Origin: Kappaphycus alvarezii
Taxonomy: Eukaryota > Rhodophyta > Florideophyceae > Gigartinales > Solieriaceae
DNA length: 64,000 nucleotides
NCBI GenBank assembly: GCA_002205965.3
Contig: NADL03000646.1
Span: forward strand, 532,607 to 596,606
Direction: 5' to 3'
The stretch's first letter is position 1. The number at the start of each line of letters is the position of its first letter. This document shows positions 30,886-41,404 of the stretch, one piece after another. The translations under genes were made by a program, and so were the position numbers. The notes beneath the pieces were generated by a model. It was not told where the DNA came from and did no database searches. It worked only from the letters and a program-made list of their open reading frames with translations.

Positions 30886-32057
30886 ATGGACAAAAACGAC
30901 TCCTCTTCCCTTAGCGCCGCTGAGGCCGCCAAACATGTCACTATATGGAACCGTCGTGAGCACCGCAAAATCGCTGGCAACGCTGCACCGCTGCGACGCA
31001 ACCTCGAGAAGTACCTCAAGAAACACCCAGAGTGTGAAGAGTACAAAGGTCAAGACAAAGACCCTAACAGAGCTCCGATTGACCCAGCAACAGGAGAGCA
31101 TGTGCTTCTCAACGAACATGTTCCTATTTGGCATACACTTGAAAATAGGAAAGTCACCGGCAATGCCGCCCCACTGCGAAAAAACCTGGAAACTTTTCTT
31201 CGCAAACATCCTCATTGCGAAGTCTATAGCAACCAGGACAAGCTCCCACGTCGAATCATCCAGGCTCCATCTTGGCCTATGGCTGAACCCACTTTCCCGG
31301 TCCCTAGCGTGAACGACCGCGGCGTCGCTCCACCTTCCCGCACAGCACCATCTACAAATGTCACTGGGACCACGAATGCTACACTGGATCAACACGGGCC
31401 GCCCATCTTCGCCTAAGCCCGTTTCGAAACCTCGCTACATTGGGGCCTCCGACGGTATGCCCACTTCAACTCCGATGCAGAATCCATTTTACGAATCCGC
31501 CCGCACTCGACATGCAGCTCCATTCAACCAACCCTCTGCGCCCTTGCCAATCCCGTCCACCTCATTCCGCTCAAGTGGATTTCAATCGTCCCCACCGATC
31601 CCTACCTCTCCTCAATCTTCTCCGAGGCCAAGTCTCCGACCTACCATGACATTGTCTTCCTGGTCCAACCACCCGGAGTGGACCCGACCTTATCCTCAGC
31701 CCAGCGGTTTCCGTGTCTCCCAGCAGTTGGACCTTCGCAATGCAGTGCGCTTTTCTCCTCACCAATTACACAGCGTCCGCCTGGATGATGCGGAGAGCGG
31801 TAATGGAATCCCTATTCCTGGATCTTTCATGGGCGATCCACCAGATGCCTCATGGGCTTCCTTCGGTGCTTCAGTGGGTGGAACTGAAATATGGATCTCG
31901 CTACAGCTTAGGAACCACACCGCGATCCATAGACCAAGATCCTGACATAATGCAGTTTTCCCCGAGTAACTTCTTTGCCAGTGGGAAGAGCCCCATGCAG
32001 TCAAGCCCGCCTTCAGGAAGCTCGGCTCCGCAAAACCCGTCCACCAGCAGTAACTGA
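30886..32057 (+). pseudogene. Protein with two tandem 45-residue motifs and Ser/Pro-rich tail, frameshifted
   Basis: The ATG at 30,886 follows a C/T-rich leader. Two copies of a motif are obvious: residues about 16-58 (HVTIWNRREHRKIAGNAAP, then NLEKYLKKHPECEEYKGQDK) and about 79-121 (HVPIWHTLENRKVTGNAAP, then NLETFLRKHPHCEVYSNQDK). Invariant positions include IW, E-RK, GNAAPLR-NLE, KHP-CE-Y and QDK. The first frame stops at 31,416; a second frame (to 31,945) gives a Ser/Pro/Gln-rich tail; a third ends SAPQNPSTSSN at 32,057. The changes imply two indels in what was one gene, or introns I cannot see. I do not recognise the function; a DNA- or chromatin-associated regulator is a guess. Confidence 0.55.
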
Positions 32058-32799
32058 TGACTGCCTTCCGAGGTGTAACTGTTCAAAGTTGCTCATGCTC
32101 TGATGATCCACTTCTGTCATTCTTGACTTTTATTCACTTCTGCCTGCAATCACTACGCTAATTTTTACCTTACATGACAAGAGCTGTATATAACTGGGAT
32201 GAAGATATTTCAGTACTTCAGCAAAGATTTCACCAATGTTGACTGCAAGGGACGATAGGGGTTTCAAAAAGTCTGTTTTGTCTTAGAAGCTTGGGTATTG
32301 ATGTCAGTTGCTTGGCGTAGAAGATTTCATGAATTTTTGGGGAGTCACCTGGATATGTTGCTCCCTATATCTAGATCTTTTCTTTTTCAAGGTCGTTCGT
32401 CAAGCCGGTCTTGTACCTTCCTGTGGACTGGCAACGATGTTTTTCAGTTCCCTTCGGTTCGTAACCATTGCCAGAAGCACATGAGTTATGATTACTGAAG
32501 TGCCTCTGTAACCGAGGTTGACCAACAATGAATAAAACTTGAACGCTGAATCCGTCCTCGATGGGTCTTCCATTTTCAAGAGCTACTCGCGTGTGGACAT
32601 CCTATTTGGACTTCATTCAAGGTTGTGTGAACAGTCTTGTTCTCCGTCAATAGTCAACGGAATTGATGACCTTGACATTTTTTGAATCCGCAGTCACCAA
32701 TGCACCCCTTGGGACACGGTCTATCTTTCACACTTGTACACGAAACTTGTGATCCATCGGCAGTCTCAACAAAGCACCCACTTCGACATGTTAGACACG
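32058..32799. other. No gene recognised
   Basis: This sequence between two gene remnants has a few short open frames and no domain or repeat that I can match in the window. Confidence 0.5.
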
Positions 32800-33434
32800 C
32801 GCCATTTTCCTCAAAAAATATGGGGTACACGACAGAGACTAGGTCACAGTATCCATCTCGGTAATGATCACCGAAACTTCATGTGTACGAATAACATCAC
32901 ATCAAGCACTGACCCAATCCATGATCATGCTCTCCGAAAACTTTACGGCCTGGGTGGTGACAACCACCGGGACTGCCAGCTCCCTGGCAACCTGTACTAC
33001 AACAGCCGAACCCGGGCGGAAAGAACAGCACCATTCATGGCAACCTCCTCGGCGCCAATAACAACAGAGTCGATATTATCCAACAGTCGATGACAGTTGG
33101 CTAAGACGCCATACTTGATCGGAGCTCCAGTAGCAGACGAAAGTCGCTTTGCCATTGCACGCCCCCCAAAATGCGGGCCAGAATCGATGATGGTCAACGT
33201 CTTACCGGTTGTGTTGACAGCCATAAAGGCAGCTTCTGTAACGGTGGAAGAACCAAAGACTGCAAAGGAAGTCCAAGAACAATCGCGAACAAGTTGATCG
33301 AAATAGGCGGAGACCTTTGCACGAGCACCGACACCGACGGAGATGAAAGAGTCAAGAGTAAAGAGGGTGAGATCGAAGAGGGTGGCATCATCGGTGGAGT
33401 GGGATGAGAGGCGAGTTTGAATGGTGTCAAGCAT
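32800..33434 (-). pseudogene. eIF2B alpha/beta/delta-family subunit, disabled
   Basis: On minus the Rossmann-like C-terminal domain reads ARAKVSAYFDQLVRD, VFGSSTVTEAAFMAV, LTIIDSGPHFGGRAMAKRL, IKYGVLANCHRLLDNIDSVV and IGAEEVAMNGAVLSA. After a frameshift near 33,015 it continues QVARELAVPVVVTTQAVKFS and, after a TGA, HEVSVIITEMDT. The S-S-T-V-x-E, D-S-x-P-x-x-G-x-x-x-A and GAE-V--NGAV motifs are those of eIF2B regulatory subunits, which exchange GDP on eIF2 in translation initiation. Which subunit is uncertain; GAEEV slightly favours alpha. A frameshift and two stops make it a pseudogene. Confidence 0.75.
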
Positions 33435-34020
33435 GGAGCGAAAAAGTGGGAGGATGGATGAGGATTGGGTATGGTGGACACGAGCTTGGAAATTTGGAGG
33501 CGAGGGAATCGTACTGGGATTGACGAAGTGCCTTGATCTGACAACGAAGAGAGGATTCGATCGAAAGGGCTAGGGCTGTTGACGATGGAGGTGGGTTGGG
33601 GATGGTTGGAGGACCGGAACTGGCATGGTTGGGGTGGGGTGGGAATCGGCGGGAGGACTGATGAGATTTGTGTGGGGGGATTTAGAACGGGAGGACGGGT
33701 CACGGGATTTGTTTTTTGGTGCGCCAGAAAAAAGGAAGGGGAAAAGGGAAGGGGAGGCAACACACAACACAATAGTAGTCCGTAATGGTGAATGAAAGGT
33801 AGTGATTGACGACTTGCAGTGGATGATTAGGTCAATATTGGTGGAATGCGACGACGACGACGGCGGCGGCGGCAGTGAGGAAAAGGTTGCGACGAACAGT
33901 CGGGTAAAGCTGTGGCTAAACCGTGGAGGGCGGGGCGGTGAGGTAGTGAGGGCTGACCGCCGGTGTGAGGATTTTGTACAGCGCGAATAGGCACAGGGAT
34001 TGAGGGCCGGCACTGCGGTT
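33435..34020 (-). other. Pyrimidine-rich upstream region of the eIF2B remnant
   Basis: On minus this is Ser/Pro/Thr-rich in two frames. It may be an N-terminal disordered region or, more likely, a C/T-rich leader of the eIF2B gene. A GAC/GGC trinucleotide array lies at 33,850-33,875. Confidence 0.45.
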
Positions 34021-34605
34021 GTACCCTAAGTATTTAACAATATTGTACCACAATATGTCCCCTCTTAAGCTGTGCACCGGTTGGTAAAATTTGTACAGTC
34101 AAGTGGCGCACTGTGCGCCGCGGCAAACAGTTGCCGACCTGTGCTCAACCGCGCGACCACAGACTGCACTGCAGTAAAGGACAGTGCAATACTGTACTCC
34201 ATCGACTGAACTAAGGAACTGTACGTACAGTATGAAGCAAATGAGACATAGACCGTAGGAAGTGTTGTTTGGCGGTTACCTTTCGACATGACAGGCTTTT
34301 TCACCACAGGCTACAGTACAGCAACTAGGCCGCCGTTCAAACTTCAAGTGCTGTAATGACACGTGGAACTTAATACGTGTGTTACTGTACAAACTTTGTA
34401 CAATATCACAGGTCTTTAAGATCTGGGAGGCGGTGATCGACTCTGATGATCCCATCTGACTCGAACTATTGGTGCCAACCTTTATCAATTTTACTGTACA
34501 GTAATCTATACCCTTACACAATCAATGCCACCATGCCATCCCGCCCTGACCAAACCAATCCTCCTCACCAATTTCCTCAACGTTTCACCTGCAATCCAAA
34601 ACCCC
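34021..34605. other. Intergenic region with many TGTACAGTA-type palindromes
   Basis: ACTGTAC/GTACAGT motifs occur at about 34,190, 34,218-34,232, 34,314, 34,386 and 34,493. It separates divergently oriented eIF2B and FabI remnants and could have been their shared promoter region. No gene is recognised. Confidence 0.5.
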
Positions 34606-35510
34606 ATGTCGATCCCCACTTTTGTCGCCTCCCTCCCCAAAACCTCCGCCCGCGCGTAGCAAACTCACGATGCAACACATTTCTCCTTCTCTCATCCCGA
34701 AACCCCTCGCTTCCATGCGCCTCCAAACCCCTCTCATGACCGCCGTGCCAAGTGCCGTCTTGGCCTCAACGCCTCCTCTCATCCTTCGCGGAAAGAAAGC
34801 ACTTGTCACCGGTATTGCTAATAATCGCTCCATTGCCTGGGGTATCGCTCAACAGCTTCGTGCTGTTGGCGCTGCAGTCGGTGTCACTTATCTACCTATG
34901 AACGAACTTGTTGAAGGAAAGGTGAGATCCTTGGCTGATCCCTTGGAGCCGTCTCTGTTTGGACCTTGTGATGTTAGTAAACCGGAACAGCTTTCCACCC
35001 TGAGTTCGAAGATTGAACAGTCCTGGGGTGGGGTCGACATGTTCGTCCATTGTCTCGCATTTGCCGACAAAAAGGACCTCGAGGGCAGGTTCTCCGACAC
35101 CAATAAGAACTGTTTCGATTTAGCACTTGCGTCTTCGCGTATTCACTCTTGGAAATGACTGGCAAGCTCCGCCCGTTGTTAAATGAAGGCGCTTCGGTGA
35201 TCACTCTCAGTTATATTGGTGCAGAACGTGTTATTCCAAACTACAACATCATGGGTGTGGCCAAAGCCGCCTTGGAGGCCTCTGTGCGTTATCTTGCAGT
35301 GGAGCTTGGTCCGGATGGTGTTCTTGTCAATGCCGTGTCGGCAGGGCCTATCCGTACTTTTGCGTCCTCTGCCATCGGAGGCATTACAAGCATCATCAAG
35401 GTGAAGCGTTTCTCCATGAAGCTGGAGGAACATAAGGGGGCGTTGCAAATTATGATGCCTTCGCTGTATTCCTGATTGATTTCTGATAAGTATGCAGCTC
35501 TGACGGAGTC
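34606..35510 (+). pseudogene. fabI: Plastid-type enoyl-ACP reductase (FabI), disabled
   Basis: FabI reduces enoyl-ACP in type II fatty-acid synthesis, in the plastid in algae. The NAD-binding start is LRGKKALVTGIANNRSIAW; later come HCLAFADKKDLEGRFSDT, LSYIGAERVIPNYNIMGVAK with the Y-x6-K catalytic pair, AALEASVRYLAVELG and NAVSAGPIRT. Before the enzyme lies an extension rich in Ser/Pro/Leu, like a transit peptide. Damage: a one-base loss near 35,128 shifts frame before the catalytic part, and a further shift lies near 35,400. The first good ATG (34,606, MSIPTFVASLPKTSARA) stops after 17 codons, but an in-frame ATG exists at 34,670. The C-terminus fades into a minus-strand LINE RT. Confidence 0.85.
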
Positions 35511-36255
35511 CTGTGGAGCTGTGGGCCACCAGATCTTTCATTTAGGGAGAGAAAAGATCACGCCCATGCTTACGGCATCCGGAGACGACAGGATGTTAAT
35601 GGATATCGCTAGTGCTTCGTGTTGGGCGACGGTGTACCAGTCGTCGTGGTACCACAGCTGTAAGAAGACAGTGCGCACCTCTCCGTCCTGGTCTGACGAC
35701 GACAGCATTTACTGTAGCTTCCGGACCGTTATCTGCAGGATCAGATTGAATAATGGGTCACCCTGTTGGGTACCATTGACGCTGCGCATAGTATCAAACC
35801 TCACAGTCTCGAGGAACGCAGAGCGACTGCAAAGGTTGAAAGCGTTCTTCCAGTCGAGAGATAAGAGGGCGATCTCCGGGATTGTCCCACTTTGATCACA
35901 ATTCGTCGGATGACGTCAAACTACGACGTCAGCCCCGGCGCTCGTCGCAATCCCCAGCCGGAGTTGTTGGAAGTACTTCGCCACCTTCTCTATCTGATTT
36001 AGACATGAAGCAGCTGCTGACGTGTCTTCGAAGGGAGGGAAAACTTTTGGATATCTTCGAAGAGTCTCGCCAATAGCGATAGGGCCTGTGGTCATGTCTG
36101 CAATGCCCTGCGCATGCACGGGATGAGGACCTCGACAATGCTTCGAGCTATTTCCCCGCAGCGCTGCACATGTCACCGCCCCAATCAACAAATTCAGGGA
36201 GTGCTCGGATGGAGGCCAGAGGTCACATCCTAGACTGAGAAGTACGAGCAATCAA
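35511..36255 (-). pseudogene. LINE reverse transcriptase fragment
   Basis: On minus it shows GPIAIGETLRR, then LLSLDWKNAFNLCSRSAFLE, then GTQQGDPLFNLILQITVRK with the QGDP motif, then YHDDW in place of YADD, then MGVIFSLPK, stop, and KIWWPT. The order is that of the same LINE class as families 1-5, but this is a separate copy. Several stops and frame changes, and the Ala-to-His change in the catalytic box, show inactivity. It abuts the FabI remnant, so its insertion or a deletion may have removed the FabI end. Confidence 0.8.
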
Positions 36256-37069
36256 GGCTTGGTCGCTATGGGCCAATCAAAGCTGGCGAGTACTCCCTTG
36301 GCGTCAGCTACAATGCCATGGGCCAATCATCGCGTGATAAGGATGATTCGGGCTTACAGTCCACCGCCGTCGCGTGATACGGGCGGTGCCGAATGTGAGT
36401 GTACTGTACAGAGTGATGTACCCGCTTGGGTGAGATTCAAAATAAAGGCAGCAGCAGTGTCGCGGTACCAGAACTTCGGAGGGACACTCGCTACGCTTTG
36501 CCAACTCTTTGTGCGCTCCCTCCTTTACCTCTTCCGCGGCAACGGGGGACATCGATCAGTCCTTAAGTAACTCTTCGAAAGACGCGAAACCTTACAGTAA
36601 TTACTTTCCCGCGAGGGTGGATCGCGTCTCTTGGTGGGTTGTTTCATGAAGGATGACAATGACAAGGACCACAAGACATGCTGGATCATCATGTAAAGAT
36701 GGTAGGACACAGCCACAGAACACAGTGAGGCAAACGATTGTGTGTGTGTAATCTTTACGGGATGTGGAAAGAGCATGTGGGAGAACATGCTGAGGGGGAT
36801 TACAGAGAAATTAACATGCATAGGGGGATGAGAGAGAAACTAATCGGAAATGCATCTGGTAAGAATTTGACGAGCTTGTAACCCATGCAAGCAGAACGAT
36901 TGTCGAGACAATAGAAGCAGCAAGGCTAACAGGGCTCATAACAGCTGACTTTGTGAAGTTCAGGGAGGACAGAGAGGTATACGAAAGAAGAATTTCTGAG
37001 AGGAATGGTAGTCCGAATCTTCATGTACCATTGACTCCCTAGAAGGATTTCAATCGACCCCTCAGTGTT
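36256..37069. other. No gene recognised
   Basis: Short frames only. A GTACTGTACAG palindrome lies near 36,402. It may include the 5' end of the retroelement that follows, but no LTR is evident. Confidence 0.45.
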
Positions 37070-37827
37070 GGCAGATCTTCGCCATTGGGGACCGGTTCCC
37101 GTGGATAAAGTTTCGCTCATTAATTAATGATGATCATCTCAAGGAGTGTGTTGGAGCGCATGCAGTAGTTGTACCGAATGATTATAACCTTGCCAAGCTT
37201 GAGGAAGAGCTGCGTGGCCTTGAAATGCTTAAAACGCCGAGTGATCAGACCTTGGAGTCTTGCGTGTGGAATTTCGTCCTGGAAACCACAAAGTTAATCA
37301 AAGGACTAGGTCACGCAAACTTCATCGATGAGCATCCGAAGCTTGGTGTAGATCATATGCTCAAACGGATCATTGTGGCGCAAATGCGAAACTAAATGGT
37401 GATGACTGTCAAATTGATGAACGAAGCGAATTTTTGGAAGAACTACCCTGCTTTTGCTAGAAAGATGGCGCCGGAAGCCGCTAATATGGACAGAATGCAT
37501 GCGGCCCGAACATACAAACAACTGGCTTCAAATTTGGATACACTGGAACTTGCAGTTCCTGAATATCAACCCACTGCTTCGTCATCGAGGCGCAGCCTAA
37601 GCGGTCCAGGTCCTCGATATCGAGGTAGAAGCAAGCTTTCCCGCGACAACACGGAGATTGGAACAAGAGAACAAGTTGTCGGGGTGGAAAATAGGGGTCC
37701 CAACGAGAACGACAGGACCCACTACAAGAGATCAGCTCCGAACTGCCTGAATCCAAAATGTGATGGCCGTCACTGGGTAAAAAACTGCCCTATTGCAACG
37801 CAGGTCGAAGCGGCTCGGCTGAAATAG
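37070..37827 (+). pseudogene. gag: Retrotransposon gag (second LTR element)
   Basis: One frame runs from IGDRFPWIKFRSL through ELRGLEMLKTPSD, ESCVWNFVLETTKLI and VDHMLKRIIVAQMRN to a TAA at 37,393, then resumes at once in the same register to 37,827. It ends with a zinc knuckle CLNPKCDGRHWVKNCP (C-x4-C-x3-H-x4-C). It is a Gag precursor killed by a single stop. Confidence 0.75.
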
Positions 37828-37859
37828 GAATATCGCGAAAGAAGCCAATCACTTGCTAA

Positions 37860-38230
37860 AAACTAGGGTAAAAACAAAGGAAAGACTGTTGGAGCAACAT
37901 TTGAGAAATTTGATCACGATGGAAACAACAAATCATTGTTTTTGGCAACTTTTTGCAATGCAGCCGTCGACCTAATGGTTATTACTGACCAAGGACCAGA
38001 TGGGTACATATATCTCCATCTGATCTCAATGCATTGCGCAAGTCGAATCCATACATGAGGGTCAAAGCTCTTTCGGAGCCCATTCAATTTTCAAACGCGC
38101 ACAGCAAGGCGGAAAAATCGGTTGCCGTCCAGAAACCTGTGCCGACGTCCTGCTTCGGACCCGTCATGGAACGAACCTCATACTCGGTGACATGAGGTGG
38201 TTAGTATCTGATGAGGAAGTATAGAACGTA
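37860..38230 (+). pseudogene. Retrotransposon protease-like region
   Basis: ATFCNAAVDLMVITDQGPDGY resembles a retropepsin start (D-T-G-A-D-G), with the catalytic Asp-Thr-Gly changed to Asp-Gln-Gly. VKALSEPIQFSNA and a GTNLILGDM-like segment follow in another frame. It is badly decayed. Confidence 0.55.
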
Positions 38231-38599
38231 TTTGTGGCGCGACATGTCTTGGATGCCTTAGGACTGAACAACCTTGTGCTCTTGGCAGCTGCTGCAGATC
38301 TTCATGGAGGTATTGTTAACGTACCTGATCTCCTCAGAGCATATGGGCATGCCGTCAGAGCTTGAACAGTTGCTAGGGAATTGATTAATCTATTCTTTAT
38401 GACCGCGGGATAGATCTCGAGAGCACTTTTCATAGTGAGAGGGGTACTGAGAAAGACCACTTTGGGGAGCCTAACGTCTATATCGGTCTTGGGGAAGACT
38501 CACAGACAGAGCTACGTCAAACGCTCTCCAATATGATCGAAGAAGGAAAATCATAGGGTCTCAGTGATAATGGAGCCTGTAGGCTAAAGAATATGATGA

Positions 38600-39120
38600 A
38601 AAAGTATCCTTTTTTCGAGTTCAGCTGGTAAAATCCGCCCAAGCTAGGTTGCTACCTACGAAGTTTCGGTTCCAACACGGGTACCGACCAGTCAGGGTCA
38701 AGGCGCGCCGCTACAGAGGAGAACAACGGCTGTTTATGAATAAGTATGTCGATACCCTTAAGGAAATTAGTTTTTTGAAGACACGCCCACTGTGGAGTGG
38801 CATGCGGCGCCTCTTATTCTACGAAATCCGGATCGAGAGCAGGATGGGGGATGAAAGTAGATTTTCGACCTGTCAGTAGCGCCACCATTAAGAAATCCTG
38901 GCCCATGCCACATCTAGACAGTGAGATTTTTGACTTCGCCGGCAGTACGTGCTTCGAAAAGTTCTTTCGCATATGTCATGAAAAACGTCTTTGGATATCG
39001 GCGAGGAAGACCAAGCTTTTTTGCACAAAGCTTCGGTGGGGCGGTTGACTGATCTCTGGAGAAGGCTATCAAATGGATCCAGCTAGGCTTTATGGAATAC
39101 GAGGAATGAGCTTGCCGAAG
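38600..39120 (+). pseudogene. Ty3-type reverse transcriptase fragment
   Basis: YRPVRVKARRYRGEQRLFMN, then DFRPVSSATIKKSWPMPHLD, then DFAGSTCFEKFF, then ARKTKLFCTKLRWGG, then ISGEGYQMDPARL form the N- and C-terminal parts of a Ty3/Gypsy RT. The central segment with the catalytic YxDD box is absent between GSTCFEK and FF, so there is an internal deletion. Stops and shifts add to this. Confidence 0.75.
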
Positions 39121-39413
39121 ACATTCATGTTGCTGTTGCTGTTGGTTCAAAAGATGTATTCAGCTCTCTATCCACTTGTCGTGTGCCTGAAGACAAATCT
39201 ATTAGAGCAGATGTTCAATTAATTCGATATAATTTCGAAACGAGCAAAATCAAGAAAATACTATGGATACCTGGTTCAATTAATGCCCCCGACAAGCTCA
39301 CAAAAAAGGACAGTCCTGTATCTGACATGCTCAAGCTCCCCTTATTAGATGGATCTATACCTATGGATATGAGTAATATTTTATCTCGAGATTCATCGCA
39401 GACAACAGGATAA
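39090..39413 (+). pseudogene. Copia-type RNase H C-terminal fragment
   Basis: AVGSKDVFSSLSTCR, then EDKSIRADVQLIRYNFET, then ILWIPGSINAPDKLTKKDSP are the final RNase H motifs of Ty1/Copia Pol (D-x-LTK). It directly precedes a polypurine tract and LTR. The preceding RT fragment looks Ty3-type, so two elements seem joined here. Confidence 0.75.
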
Positions 39414-39430
39414 ATTTAGTTCAAAACTTC

Positions 39431-39444
39431 AAAGGGGAGGTGGT
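39431..39444 (+). promoter_or_regulatory. Polypurine tract of the Copia-type element
   Basis: CAAAGGGGAGGTGG immediately before the putative LTR. Confidence 0.7.
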
Positions 39445-40011
39445 GTGAAAATTGACCAAGTATTCTAATCTCTAGCCCGGTGTCTTACAATGATGCTGAA
39501 TTGTGGCGCAATATTTTTTATTGAGGCCCACAATTTATATTTATTGTAAATCATCAAGGAATAATTTTATCTATTTTACACTGGACCTATTTTATGCTGA
39601 ATTCAGTGTGAATTAACTTTTATGTCCTACAGTTGGGTTGCTTTTATATTATACAGGCTATAATTATTGCATTTACGCTGCCAATAAATTACTATCTGGA
39701 TGAGTTTTACCTGGAAAATACTGCAATAATTATTACTGAGCCTGAATCATGTCTACCAAGATTATTGTACGGCTTACATGATTTTTGTAACAAGACCAAC
39801 CTGGTGTAGAGTATAAATAGTCCTAAGTTATTAGCAATACTTCTTTATATCCTAGGGCCATCGAAATATTCCCCTCGATCAGCTATCATGAAAATTTTTT
39901 TTCTATTCATTATTCATTCTAAGTCCGATTGTGACATTTATTTATTTATTCAAGTTGGGACTATTTATTTTTTGGATCTGCCTATCCCAATTATTTTGCA
40001 GCGACACAACA
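39445..40011 (+). repeat. Putative 3' LTR of the Copia-type element
   Basis: It starts TGTGAAAATTGACC right after the polypurine tract and ends ACACAACA at 40,011. It is AT-rich, with repeated CAATAATTATT motifs and a TATAAATAG box near 39,813 that could be the promoter. The matching 5' LTR is not in the window. The right border is inferred from the CA end and from the following LINE coding sequence. Confidence 0.6.
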
Positions 40012-40949
40012 GTTATGCGAGAAGTCTTTGCCGTCCTGTGTTCAAGACCTGACGCAGTACAAGGATATGATAGCCGCCTTTACCACATGAAGAGCCTCTT
40101 GTCGACCCTCAGGACGAATTCCGTTTACCAATATCTGCTCCTCCAACCCAACATCGCAGAAGAAGCTAACAGACACAATTCATATGGCTGCGCAGGAGGC
40201 CTTACCACTTGGAAACATCCGCACCCACGCGTTCCGCGCTAGCATGTCCCTCCCCGGAGCCAAAGGCTGGGTCTACTGTGCACCTTGCCCTGGATTGAGG
40301 ACGCACATCAATGAGCAAAAACTTCCCTGTGTGGTTTCAGTACTTTTGCCAAACCCCTTTATTCGCCCCAGGTACCCCTTGCCCAAAAACGGGGTGTCCT
40401 AAAATGCCGGATATCTGCGGGGACCACGTGCTACATTGTCGCTTTGGCTGCGAGCGGAATACTCGCCACAACAACCAGGTGACTTTACTGGGGAACGATC
40501 TTGCAAGAGCCGCCCGACGTCCATTTATTGAACCTCGTTTACACTACCAAAACAGGACGAGGCCGGACATCAGGGCTATGGGAGCTGTCGTCGGCACGGA
40601 TTATTTTGAAGTAACCTTCGTCAACCCGCTCGCTCCCACCCACGCAAGAGCCAGAGCTTCAACCCACTACAAGCCTCAACGCAGCCCACGCAGAGAAGCA
40701 GCGGAATACCAAGGGTTCCTTGGTGACCTGCCTGGGAGAAACAGGCTGGTTCCTGTTCCCATCTCAACGCTTGGAGGATGGCATCAGGCGGCGTTCTCCG
40801 TCGTCAAGGAACTCGCGAGAACTGTTGCCACTCGCGCACTGGAACGGCTTTCAAAGGTTAGAGGCATTCTTTTAGAGCGGTACTCTGCACTGACAGTAAC
40901 CTCCAATGCCGCTCGTTTGCTGGCTGGCCTCCCTTTCACCTTCCGGTAG
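40012..40949 (+). pseudogene. LINE family 4 C-terminal region with nuclease-like module
   Basis: After a degraded start (GYDSRLYHMKSLLSTLRTNS) and HAFRASMSLPGAKGWVYCAPC comes one open frame from about 40,311 to 40,949: TPCPKTGCPKMPDICGDHVLHC (zinc knuckle), RHNNQVTLL, EPRLHYQNRTRPDIRAMG, GTDYFEVTFVNPLAP, NRLVPVPISTLGG, RTVATRALERL and SNAARLLAGLPFTFR, stop. The PD...D-x-F-E-V pattern is consistent with a restriction-like endonuclease that nicks the target for priming. The RT is missing; two shifts lie before 40,311. This is the best-preserved copy of the module in the window. Confidence 0.85.
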
Positions 40950-41095
40950 ATTGGAGTGCCATCTACAATTTTCGATGCATTGTACAGTTTCACAATTTCT
41001 TGGCCAATATACGGTATCTACGCTCCGGTACAAATTTACTGGTACCAACCGACATATCTACCACAATAAATTAACCCCCAATTTTCCCCTTTTTC
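40950..41095 (+). repeat. LINE tail A (family 4 3' end)
   Basis: These 3' UTR sequences (GGAGTGCCATCTAC to CCACAATAAATTAAC) recur, inverted, as insertions at 17,924 and 14,792. An AATAAA lies at 41,063. Confidence 0.8.
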
Positions 41096-41404
41096 GAAAC
41101 GTCATCTCATCCAAAAGTAGCCGACAGTGCCGCTATAAAGCCTCCCCAAAACTATACTCTGCACGCAAGTTTCATTGTTCCCGTGGAAAACCCACAAAAG
41201 ATATAAATATCTGATACGACCTTATCGTTCGGATTGTGAACGGCCACGATGGCAATTTTGTATGGCCGGCGCGCAAAAGTTCGCTAACTTTGGAGACGCT
41301 TATTTGGAGGCATATTTTTTCAACCGTCAAACACAACTTGTTGACCGCCGCACACTGATCGATTCAAAATGAGTCTACCCTCAATTGTCTCCAACCCAGT
41401 CACA
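41096..41404. other. No gene recognised
   Basis: Short frames only and no repeat match in the window. Confidence 0.4.

Noticed and set aside
34606-35510. Functional fabI gene
   Set aside because: The frame breaks before the catalytic Tyr/Lys region and again near the C-terminus, and the end merges into a LINE. Sequencing error could explain one break but not the degraded end.
39931-40242. Independent gene at the LTR/LINE junction
   Set aside because: The frame runs from the LTR into LINE 4 coding sequence and is a chance fusion.
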